A DNA stretch of 64,000 nt. Source: Glutamicibacter arilaitensis Re117 (GTDB lineage Bacteria; Actinomycetota; Actinomycetes; Actinomycetales; Micrococcaceae). The notes under the pieces are model-generated. The model did not search any database. It was not told the DNA's origin and saw only the letters and a program-made list of their open reading frames with translations. Shown in pieces: positions 1-8,479 of this stretch. A program made the position numbers and the translations under genes. How positions within the stretch are numbered: the first letter of the stretch is position 1; the number at the start of each line of letters is the position of its first letter. The stretch covers positions 1,488,001-1,552,000 of the forward strand of contig NC_014550.1 of NCBI RefSeq assembly GCF_000197735.1, in the 5' to 3' direction.

Positions 1-360
1 CCAGGAACCCGGATCTATTTGCGGGCCGAGCCGTTGCATCCCGGCGCGAAAGCGACCTTGTTCGATACGGACGGGAATAGGGTGACTGCGTTCTTGACCA
101 ATAGCCCGCGGTTCAACGTGGCGTTCCTCGATGCCCGGCATCGTGCGCGTGGCCGGTGCGAAAACAGGATCAAAACCCTGAAGAGCGCAGGGTTGGGCAA
201 GCTGCCGTATTGGTCTTTTGCCGCGAACCAAGCATGGGCTGATCTGGCGATGTTCGCACTGAATCTGGTGTCGTGGCTGCAGCTGGCCGTGCTACCCGGT
301 GGTCATGACGCTTCGGTGTGGGATTTGAAGCGATGGCGGCACGGATTGCTGGCCGCCTGA
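1..360 (+). pseudogene. IS1380-family transposase, C-terminal part with internal deletion
   Basis: The frame is open from base 1 to the TGA at 358-360 and aligns codon for codon with the C-terminal part of the 478-residue transposase at 10112-11548. It covers the end of the DDE catalytic core, including the segment GRCENRIKTLK. After KRWR the fragment jumps directly to the last few residues. The full copy has 46 more residues between KRWR and QRWR, so 138 nt appear lost in frame between two similar TGG-containing stretches. The 5' part of the gene is beyond the window. I infer an inactive copy, because the full-length relative keeps the missing segment. Confidence 0.8.
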
Positions 361-545
361 ACTGGTGATTGTCCTGTTGTTTCTTTGGTTGCGAATGGTC
401 ATCACAATCCAGGCAAGTGGAGCCTGGCCCCCAGCGCCGGTGCGTCAAGGCGCTATTTGGCATGGGCGGAATCAGTAACGGCCGCCGGGAATCCTGGGTA
501 TCGGAATTCGGCGGCCGTCAGAGTCCTCATGAAAAATTTGGGCTA
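1..545 (+). mobile_element. IS1380-family insertion sequence remnant (right part only)
   Basis: This is the 3' part of an IS closely related to the complete element at 9988-11728, at roughly 87% identity over the first 60 bases by eye. The transposase tail is followed by the same non-coding right end, and the terminus at about 530-545 (GATGAAAAAT-like sequence, then TGGGCTA) matches the right terminus of the full copy. The left part lies outside the window. The host sequence resumes at about 546, inside a cell-wall-binding repeat coding sequence, so the element interrupted a surface-protein gene. Confidence 0.85.
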
Positions 546-3500
546 ACGCTAACTATCCGGACGCATTGTCCATCGCATCAGTTGCAGGTGCTAAGGGAGC
601 CCCGATTATCCTTGTTCCACGCAACGGTACCCTGCCTGCGGTGGTCGCAGATGAGCTGAGAAGGTTGCAGCCAGCCAGCATAGTGATTCTCGGTGGCAAC
701 TCGGCTGTGGCTACGTCCCTGGATCCGCTGGTGAATCCACTAGTTGCCAACGGCACATACGTGATTCCGGATATCGCCACAGATGAGGGGCTTTCGGCAT
801 CAGCCACCAGCCTATTCACCATCTTTGGCCAGTTCTTCGATCACGGGTTGGATCTAGTGTCCAAAGGCGGAAACGGCACAGTTGTTATTCCGCTGAAGGA
901 AGATGATCCGCTATTTGTCCCAGGGGCGAGGACCAACTTCCTGACCCTAACCCGTGCCACCATTGATGACACCGACGGGCAGCGAGAACACGTCAATCGG
1001 ACCACTCCATTTGTGGACCAGAACCAAACCTATGGTTCGCACGCATCACATCAGGCATTCATGCGAGAGTACGCGCTTGATGACAGCGGTACGCCGATAC
1101 CGACCGGGCGAATCCTCAACGGAGCAGACGGAGAAGGCCTGCCCACATAGAAGGACGTTAAAGACCAGGCCCGCAACGTTCTCGGCATTGCGATGGACGA
1201 TTTCGACGTGCTGGATGTTCCCCTGCTTGCTACCGATCCATACGGAGCACTGATACTCAGCGGCGGCGGACAAGCCCAGCTGGCCTTTGCCGACGGATTG
1301 CGCTCCGGCGACCGGAACAATCCGCTGTCTACTGACGACGTGCTCACCGCCAATGCGTCCTTCCTGGACGACATTGCACACGGTGCCACGCCGCTACCAG
1401 ATACGCAGAGTCCTGACGGGACGGTCATCCCGGGCTACGACAACGCCGCCCTGGAAGCTCATTACATCACCGGTGATGGCCACGGAAACGAGAACATCGG
1501 TTTGACTGCGGTTCACCATGTATTCCACGCGGAGCACAACCGAGTGATGGAACAGATCAAGGACGAGCTGGAGAACAATTTGCCAGCATCGTTGCTGGAA
1601 CGGTACCAGAAAGACAGCTTCTGGAACTACGGCGAACGGCTCTTCCAAGCGGCTCGATTCTTCACCGAAATGCAGTACCAGCACTTGGTGTTTGAGGAGT
1701 TCGCCCGTCGAGTTGCCCCATCCATCGATCCAACGGTATTGAACGAGAACTCGTACCAGCCGAATGTGAACTCGTCCATCAGGGCAGAATTCGCCCACGC
1801 TGTCTACCGTTTCGGCCACTCCATGTTGCGGGAAACCGTTCCACGCGAGTACAACGGTGAAATCACCGAAGTGCCGTTGCTGGACGCATTCCTGAATCCA
1901 ACGGCCTTTGCCACTGCTCCTGACGGGACAGCGCTCAGTGCTGCCGACTCGGCCGGCGGTATTCTCAAGGGCCTGGCGAATCAAACCGCGAACGGCATTG
2001 ATGAGTTCGTGACCGATACGCTGCGCAACCAGCTGCTCGGCCTGCCGCTCGACTTGGCCGCGATCAACTTGGCTCGCGCTCGCGATACCGGTGTGCCTTC
2101 ACTGCAGACCGCGCGCGAGACGTTCTACAACGATTCCGGTGATTCCCAGCTGGAGCCATATAGCAGTTGGGAAGACTTCCGGCTGTCCATGAAGAACCCC
2201 GAGTCCATCGGGAACTTCTTGGCTGCCTACGCCAACCATGCATCCGTGACCGACGCAACCACGTTGGACGCCAAGCGGAACGCAGGACAGGCGCTGGCAC
2301 AAGATGCGGCATTCATGGCGGCGCCTGCCGCTGAAACGGGTGTCAATGACATCGATCTCTGGATGGGCGGTCTAGCGGAGAAGCCGTATATCTTCGGCGG
2401 AATGCTCGGATCCACGTTTAACCACGTGTTCGAGATTCAGCTCGAAGACCTCCAGAACGGTGATCGCTTCTACTACCTGACCCGCAACCTGGGCAACACC
2501 CTCTTCCACTCGCTGGAAGGCAACTCGCTGTCCCAGATTGTCCTGCGCAACACCACTGCGGATCGTGTCCCGCATGACGTGTTTGCCTCGCCGCAGCTGA
2601 CATTCAACCTTGATACGCCTCAGGCGGAACTGAACGCAGCCGGCCTCACCGGATCTGCGGCAGGCGGTTGGAGGTTCACCGGAGCCGAGCACATCGTCAT
2701 TCAAGACAATGACCAAGCCAGCACCATTCGGGGCGGTCTAGGCGATGACTCCATCTGGGGCAAGGGCGGCAACGATCGGATCGAAGGTGACGACGGCAAT
2801 GACGCCCTGATGGGTGGCGATGGCGATGACATCATTACCGATCTCTTCGGTGACGCAGACCGGCTCCAAGGAGAAGCCGGCAACGACGTGCTGAACCCGG
2901 GGCCTGGAGTCGGCGACCTGACCTTTGGCGGTTCGGGCAACGACTACATGCTCGGAGGCCAGGACAGGGTGACCGCCCACGGCGGCCTAGGCGATGATTT
3001 CCTCTTCGGTTCAACCGGGCCTGATGTCCTCTATGGAGATGAAGGCAACGATTGGCTCGAGGGCGGCGGCGGTGCCGACCTCGTCCAAGGCGACATGGGC
3101 AACACCATGTTCAACGACCCGAATCTGTACCATGGCGGTCACGATGTGCTGATCGGCAACGGCGGCAACAATGACCTTGACGCCGAAGGCGGCGATGACA
3201 TCATGGTCGCTGGCCCCGGGACCGATAGGTATTCCGGAGTCCTCGGCTTCGACTGGGTGACCCATAAGGGCCATAACAACCCGGTCAATGCCGATATGGG
3301 ATTCATCGTCGGCATGCCGCAGGATCTGACCAGCATTCGGGACCGGTTCTTGCAGACCGAGGCGTTGAGTGGATGGAATGGCGATGACATCCTGCGTGGT
3401 TCACGTGGGGGCATCGACCTGACCTTCGACCCAACCGGCGGGCAGCTGGGCTACGGCCATAAGCTGACGCAAGATCACCTGGATCGGGTGGACAACTTGC

Positions 3501-4672
3501 GTGAGCTGCTCGGTGGCGGAGACGTCCCACAGTATGCTCGTCCGTTCCTTGAAAATGACCCGGTGGTCTATGACGGAGACTTCAATAACAATCTCCTGAT
3601 GGGGGGCTCCGGATCGGATCTGATTGAACCCCGCGACGGCCGAAACTTCGTTGACGGCGATGCGTGGTTGAATGTCCGGCTCGAGTATCGGCCTGCGAAT
3701 GGGGATCCCGAATCGCGTGATTCGATGTCCTTCTTCAACACCAGGCTGCTCAACGGCACCATCAACCCAAGCGAGCTCCATGTGGTCCGTGAAGTGCTCC
3801 AGCTGGAGAACGAAGCGAACAATATCGACACAGTGGTCTTCGAAGGCATCGCTGAAGACTACACCGTGACGGAGCTCGAAGCGGGCGTGGTCAAGGTCGT
3901 GAATGTCCTTGAGGGCGAGGAAATGTCAAATGTTCTTCGGAACATTGAACGGATCCAATTCAATGACCAGGTTGTTTGCCTGCCGCTGGGCACCGAGCAA
4001 AATTGTGGCCAAGCCAGCGGTGAAGTAGTGCTGAACTACGAGGATCCAATCAGTGAGGACAATGAAATCACCACCGACGCCAGTGGGGTCGAAGACCTCG
4101 ACGGCATCGATTCTGGATTCACTTACTCGCTGCAGTCCTTCGTTGAAGCCGGAACTGACCCGTTCACCAACTCCTGGGTTACCACCCAGACTAATGAAAC
4201 GGGTACCTTCACCCTCACCGACGCAGAAGTCGGCGCACCGGTCAGGGTTCTGGTGACCTACATCGATGGCAATGGAACGCATGAGCAGATTGCCTCGGCC
4301 GGAACACCGGCCGTAGCAAATGTGAATGATGCACCAGTTGGGCCAGTGATCGCTCCGCAGGCTACAACAGTCGGGGACGTCCTGCGCATCGTGACCCATA
4401 TGTCGGATGAGGACGGAGCCGAATCAGTGCTCGAAGAACCAGGTGGAGTGTACACCTGGCAGCAGAGTGCCGATGGCCAGTCGTGGACAGACATCGACGG
4501 CGCAACCGGCGACGGATCGAATATGGTCAGCTTCATGGTGACCGCAGGGCAGCAGAACCACCACGTTCGCTTGTCCATCGCGTACACCGACGATCAGGGC
4601 CAGGATGAAGTTGCCTATTCGAACGCTACGGATTTGATCCCTAGCCCACAGAATCCGGCCCCGGCTCCATAA
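546..4672 (+). pseudogene. RTX-repeat animal-type haem peroxidase with cell-wall-binding repeat, interrupted
   Basis: One frame runs from the IS remnant to the TAA at 4670-4672, broken only by an in-frame TAG at 1148-1150. Downstream coding resumes in the same frame, and the longest intact piece starts at ATG 1193 (1159 codons). The first about 55 codons match a cell-wall-binding repeat 2 (ANYPDALS, then VILGGNSAV). Next comes an animal-type haem peroxidase with the distal motif FGQFFDHGLDLV, TPFVDQNQTY, and a proximal-His-like YRFGHSM. Glycine/aspartate-rich calcium-binding repeats follow (about residues 510-690 of the second piece), then Ig-like repeats at the C-terminus. The distal histidine lies before the stop, so the downstream piece alone should not form an active peroxidase. 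The normal N-terminus is missing, replaced or deleted, and the 5' end is cut by the IS. If it ever worked, it was a secreted surface enzyme. Confidence 0.82.
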
Positions 4673-4730
4673 TTACCGTCAGGAAGGAGAGCCCCCCACT
4701 CCGACCCGCGAGGCGTCGGAACCGGACAAG

Positions 4731-4773
4731 GCGGGTGCCGCTAGAAGCCATTCAGGCTGAAAGCGGCACCCGC
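4731..4773. terminator. Hairpin between convergent genes
   Basis: A perfect 12-bp stem pairs GCGGGTGCCGCT (4731-4742) with AGCGGCACCCGC (4762-4773) across a 19-nt loop. It lies between the convergent peroxidase remnant and the glycosyltransferase. No clear T-run follows, so termination strength is uncertain. Confidence 0.5.
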
Positions 4774-4793
4774 TGCTACGTGCGCCGAGTCTG

Positions 4794-6641
4794 CTACTTC
4801 AGGCTGAGATTTCCATACACGGTGAAGTACGGGAGAGAAATATTCTTCTGGCGGACCCCGAGCCTCAGCAAAATCGAAGATTGACCTGAGCCCATCCGCA
4901 CGTAAATATCCAGCGGGCCGTCAATCTGCCCGCTCTCAATTGCGGCAGCTGGAATGGCGAACGTCGCTTCGCCCGTAGAGCTGCTTGAAGGATCTAGCCG
5001 GAACACATGTTCAGAAGCAACCTCACCGCGGGGCGTGATTTCCAGTTGGATGCTATCCAAATCAAGATCGTCGGCATTCCAACCGATCCGTAGGTCTATG
5101 CCGCCATCGTCCTGGAACTCGATGCGTTTGGTTGTGGGTTTCAAAGTGGCAAGCACACCGAGAATCAGTCTGTCGTTGCGTACCCTCTTCAGCCATTGCG
5201 CCCAATTATTGAAGACAGCTTCTTCAGAATACGACGCGGACGCTGAGAAAGCTTTCGACGAAATTCTCGAACTCAAATTTTCATCGCTAAGCAATCGGAT
5301 GACGATGCCAACTAAGGCCTGCACATCGCCACGGGCAGAAAGGAACCCGGTTTCGCCGTGCTCGATTACATCACGTGGGCCGAAATTCACATCGTAGGCA
5401 ACAGGAATGCAACCATTGGCTTGTGCCTCTAATAATGCCAGGGGTTGACCTTCGAACGCGCTGCACAGAAGAAGGACATTAGCTCGTTGGAGATGTTCGC
5501 GCACATTATCTACGTGTCCGTGAAATTGAACTATAGGGTCCAAGCCCAATTCGCGAACCAACCGCTCAAGATTTTCGCGCTCAGGCCCCTCGCCCACAAT
5601 ATCCAACGAAACTGGCTGTCCAGATTTGGCGACCGCATGAACAATCCGGATAACATCTCCGACGCCTTTGGCTTCAGTCAACCGGCCAACGTGGATAACC
5701 TTTGAGAGATCGCGGAGAGATCGGTCGGGCAAGTTTCCGACTCCTCGTGAGGGATTGCTCAATACATGGGTTTTGCCGTCATCGCCGAAACGTCGGATAA
5801 AGGCGTCTTTCTGGGATTTCGTGAGAAACACCAGCCCATCCCAGTTGGAACGGGCATTGATTATCGGCAGGTGGGCTTTGGATAATTTCCCGGACAACGT
5901 GTCTTCGCCCGCAGCGACATGCGTGCTATGAAAGTTATAGATCTTGATAGCCAAGGGGTGCTGCCAGTTATTGAGAAACGCTGCAGCATACTTGCTGTCA
6001 ACGATAACGTCAGTAGTTTTCTCGCCCACAATAGTCGAAAGCCAATGGCGATACAGGCTAGCCGCCGTAGAAAACTCCTGGACGAATAAGTTGCCCCGTC
6101 GAAAAAGCTGCAACCGCCGTAGCGTTTTCGATTCATCCTTCGGATCCGGATAGCTGAAATCCACCAAATACTTGGTGCCGTCGCGGCGGAAATATTCGCG
6201 ACGATTCAACAACGAGTGGGAAGCCGATTTGTAGTCGCGGAAGAAGAGCGAATTGTCTCGCGTGCGATACGTTTCAGTTGGCTTGCCCCAAACAACGTCC
6301 GGTAACGGTGTCGGTTTAGTATCGTCGGTCATTCTCGCAGGTGCTTCATGATCGTAATATTCATGCAGGTTAACGATGGGGACTGCACTATGCAACCGTC
6401 CGGAAGAAAGTAGCGTTTCACTAATCTGTTCAAAGTTTGGTTCGGGTGCGAAGGTCACAACGGCGGACGGTACTCCTTGTTCATGGAATATTCCTGCGCG
6501 GTTTAAACACATGGCAGTCATGCCGCCGAAAGAATCCTTAACTTGCCACGTAACCATCAATGCGCGGCAAGCATTCTCGAGTCGATTCTTCGGCTCGCTA
6601 ATCAATTTAAAAGAGGTTCCGCCGATGGTAGGATGTGACAT
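4794..6641 (-). CDS. Family 4 glycosyltransferase, probable wall teichoic acid modification (TagE/TarM-like)
   Basis: The product has 615 residues from ATG at 6641. The N-terminal region has WQVKDSFGGMTAMCLNRA, typical of poly(glycerol-phosphate) glucosyltransferases. The C-terminal half is a GT-B fold with HVGRLTEAKG, then VGEGPERE, and an EX7E-type motif in FEGQPLALLEAQ. A further 100 or so residues follow that I cannot assign. The predicted role is cytoplasmic transfer of a sugar to a teichoic-acid chain, supported by the divergent CDP-glycerol glycerophosphotransferase at 8480. The IS481-like element abuts the start: the first base of the ATG is the first base of the IS. The frame stays open into the IS up to a TTG at 6722, so a 27-residue N-terminal extension is possible. 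The insertion separates the gene from its former upstream region. Confidence 0.82.
   Translation of the reverse strand: MSHPTIGGTSFKLISEPKNRLENACRALMVTWQVKDSFGGMTAMCLNRAGIFHEQGVPSAVVTFAPEPNFEQISETLLSSGRLHSAVPIVNLHEYYDHEAPARMTDDTKPTPLPDVVWGKPTETYRTRDNSLFFRDYKSASHSLLNRREYFRRDGTKYLVDFSYPDPKDESKTLRRLQLFRRGNLFVQEFSTAASLYRHWLSTIVGEKTTDVIVDSKYAAAFLNNWQHPLAIKIYNFHSTHVAAGEDTLSGKLSKAHLPIINARSNWDGLVFLTKSQKDAFIRRFGDDGKTHVLSNPSRGVGNLPDRSLRDLSKVIHVGRLTEAKGVGDVIRIVHAVAKSGQPVSLDIVGEGPERENLERLVRELGLDPIVQFHGHVDNVREHLQRANVLLLCSAFEGQPLALLEAQANGCIPVAYDVNFGPRDVIEHGETGFLSARGDVQALVGIVIRLLSDENLSSRISSKAFSASASYSEEAVFNNWAQWLKRVRNDRLILGVLATLKPTTKRIEFQDDGGIDLRIGWNADDLDLDSIQLEITPRGEVASEHVFRLDPSSSSTGEATFAIPAAAIESGQIDGPLDIYVRMGSGQSSILLRLGVRQKNISLPYFTVYGNLSLK
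6626..6640. repeat. Left 15-bp target-site duplication of IS481-like copy 1
   Basis: TGGTAGGATGTGACA immediately precedes the IS start at 6641. The right copy, TGGTAGAATGTGACA at 8363-8377, differs at one base. The pair defines the insertion point next to the glycosyltransferase start. Confidence 0.88.
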
Positions 6642-6648
6642 GTCCTCT

Positions 6649-6720
6649 CTCAGAACATCGCTTACACCCTGACTCACAACATCGCTTACAGGATGTATCA
6701 GCACATCGCTGACAGGTAGC
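6649..6720 (+). repeat. Left-end array: three 24-bp direct repeats, IS copy 1
   Basis: The units start at 6649, 6673 and 6697. Each contains a core close to ACATCGCTTACA, with the A of ACATCG at 6655, 6679 and 6703, exactly 24 bp apart. They follow an 8-bp tip (TGTCCTCT). They probably act as transposase-binding sites. Twenty-four bp is also eight codons, so a minus-strand frame reads through with a VSDV motif repeated every eight residues. Confidence 0.85.
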
Positions 6721-6771
6721 AAGACATGCTGGCAGGCCCCTTCTGGTCAGCGATCAATTTGATAATTAAAC

Positions 6772-8217
6772 GTGTCAAATTCATTATCGGCGTCGATACG
6801 CCGCCAAATCATCGAGTTCGATCCGGGCCTGCCAGACTCCTTGAGTATCTCGCAGTTCTGCAAGGAACTGGGAATCAGCAGACCCTCCTACTACAAAGTC
6901 AAAGAGCGATTCGTTGCCGAAGGGAACAAAGCACTCAACCCGCACTCCAGAGCCCCGAAAACAGACCGGCGCATCTACAGCGACCAAACCAAAACCACGG
7001 TCCTACGCATCCGCAAGCGACTGGCCAAGGACGGGTGGGACAACGGGCCCTTATCTATCTGGTTCGAAAGCCTTGATACTCAGGAGTTCGGTGAGCTACG
7101 CCCCTCGGTGGCCACGATCGGCAGGATCCTTGCCGAGGCCGGAGCTACCAAGCGAAACCCGCGCAAACGCCCCCGTAAATCATGGCTGCGCTTCGCCCGT
7201 TCGCATCCGATGGAAATGTGGCAGATCGACGGACTGGAATATCGATTGTTCGACCAGGACGCGACCAAGGCGATGATCTATCAGCTCATTGATGACGGCT
7301 CCCGATTCGACGTGGGTACGCGGTGCTTTGAGCAAATGGAGAACGCGCAAGATGCGATGGAAACGCTCAAGGCAGCGTTCGCGGAGTATGGGGTGCCGCA
7401 ACAACTTCTCAGCGACAATGGTGGTGCTTTCAATCTTTCTCGGCAGGGCCTGGTGAACCAGACTGAAATATTCTTGGCTAGCGTGGGCTGCGAAGCGATT
7501 ACGGGCCGGTTCAGTCATCCGCAAACGCAAGGCAAGAACGAACGCAGCCATAATACGTTGACCCGGTTCCTCGACGCGCATGCACCACATAACCTGGCGG
7601 AGCTTTCCACGTTGTTGGAGCAGTATCGGAATCACTATAACCACCGTCGGCGCCACCAGGCGCTGAAAGTGGGGCACACGTATCTGACGCCTGCTCAAGC
7701 GTGGGAAGCCGGTGATCATCGTGGTTCGGATGGCGTGGCCATCGATATTGCCAGGATACAGGCCAAAGCCCAGTCGTACTTGGACAAGGCTCTGGCCGTG
7801 AAAGCCGATTTGGTTCCGGAGGGCGTAGTGGATGATGGGCTTCAGGTGTTGGGACGTACGAAGGTTGAAAACTACACCGGTAGCCCCAGCGTACTGACGG
7901 ATCAACGCGATGATGTGATCCAGATTCGACGGACGAATCCGCAGATCTATTTTCGTGGCCGTGTTTTCAAGGTGCCAGCTCACCTGATCGGTGAATACCA
8001 GCTGGTCTTGAGCAAGGATGCTTATACGCTTTACAGCACTGTTGATGGTGAGCAATCACTGTCATTTCCGTTACCGGTCAGGCTGCATTCCAGTGCGCGT
8101 TTGGTGCCGTTGTGGCAGGTGTATGGAGCCCGGATCAGGGATCCGAAGCCGGCCTGGACTCAGAAGCGGATCGAGTATGAGGACATCTACTATTCGTCTG
8201 ACGTCGCCGTTTCCTAG
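6772..8217 (+). CDS. IS481-like DDE transposase, copy 1
   Basis: The product has 481 residues and starts with GTG. An N-terminal helix-turn-helix region (about residues 20-60, FCKELGISRPSYYKVKERF) precedes an rve integrase core with catalytic acidic residues in WQIDGLEY, LLSDNGGAF and PQTQGKNERSH. The region after about residue 340 is an extra C-terminal domain, probably beta-rich. At 481 residues it is longer than typical IS481 transposases (about 300-350). It differs from copy 2 by only a few residues near positions 371-376 and 421, so both copies are recent and probably functional. Confidence 0.9.
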   Translation: MSNSLSASIRRQIIEFDPGLPDSLSISQFCKELGISRPSYYKVKERFVAEGNKALNPHSRAPKTDRRIYSDQTKTTVLRIRKRLAKDGWDNGPLSIWFESLDTQEFGELRPSVATIGRILAEAGATKRNPRKRPRKSWLRFARSHPMEMWQIDGLEYRLFDQDATKAMIYQLIDDGSRFDVGTRCFEQMENAQDAMETLKAAFAEYGVPQQLLSDNGGAFNLSRQGLVNQTEIFLASVGCEAITGRFSHPQTQGKNERSHNTLTRFLDAHAPHNLAELSTLLEQYRNHYNHRRRHQALKVGHTYLTPAQAWEAGDHRGSDGVAIDIARIQAKAQSYLDKALAVKADLVPEGVVDDGLQVLGRTKVENYTGSPSVLTDQRDDVIQIRRTNPQIYFRGRVFKVPAHLIGEYQLVLSKDAYTLYSTVDGEQSLSFPLPVRLHSSARLVPLWQVYGARIRDPKPAWTQKRIEYEDIYYSSDVAVS

Positions 8218-8240
8218 CTAAGGAGATTCGTTGCGCACGG

Positions 8241-8362
8241 TGTCAGCGATGTTGTGAGTTTGGTTGTCAGCGATGTGCTGATGCCGCGTGTCTACGATGT
8301 CCTGAGTTTGGTTGTAAGCGATGTGGTGAGTTCGTGTGTAAACAAACTACCGAGTGATTACA
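8241..8362 (-). repeat. Right-end array: five 24-bp repeats, IS copy 1
   Basis: The units begin at 8241, 8265, 8289, 8313 and, in degenerate form, 8337. Each reads close to TGTAAGCGATGTGGTGAG, the inverse of the left-end units. The CGATGT cores are at 8247, 8271, 8295 and 8319, exactly 24 bp apart. The last unit is followed by an 8-bp tip, so both ends share the plan of tip plus first unit. They probably bind transposase. Confidence 0.85.
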
Positions 8363-8377
8363 TGGTAGAATGTGACA
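8363..8377. repeat. Right 15-bp target-site duplication of IS481-like copy 1
   Basis: TGGTAGAATGTGACA directly follows the element. It matches 14 of 15 bases of the left copy at 6626-6640. Confidence 0.88.
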
Positions 8378-8479
8378 TCGTATACTACTTTCGTTGATGA
8401 AGCGCTGCTGTTTCCTGTGGCCAATCGTAGCTAAGAATAGGCCGGAATCTTGCTTCAATCGACCATTTAGGGGAAATGA

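Larger units (their letters stand above)
6641..8362 (+). mobile_element. IS481-like insertion sequence, copy 1 (1722 bp)
   Basis: The boundaries are set by comparison with copy 2 at 36171-37892, which has the same length, is nearly identical, and has different flanks. The element starts TGTCCTCT and ends TGATTACA, so only TGT...ACA is strictly inverted at the tips. It encodes one 481-residue DDE transposase and carries arrays of 24-bp-spaced repeats at both ends, in opposite orientation. It is flanked by a 15-bp duplication. It sits between two divergent teichoic-acid type genes. Confidence 0.92.

Noticed and set aside
6649..6720. CRISPR array
   Set aside because: The 24-bp units have no separate repeat and spacer parts, occur inside both ends of an IS, and lack cas genes.
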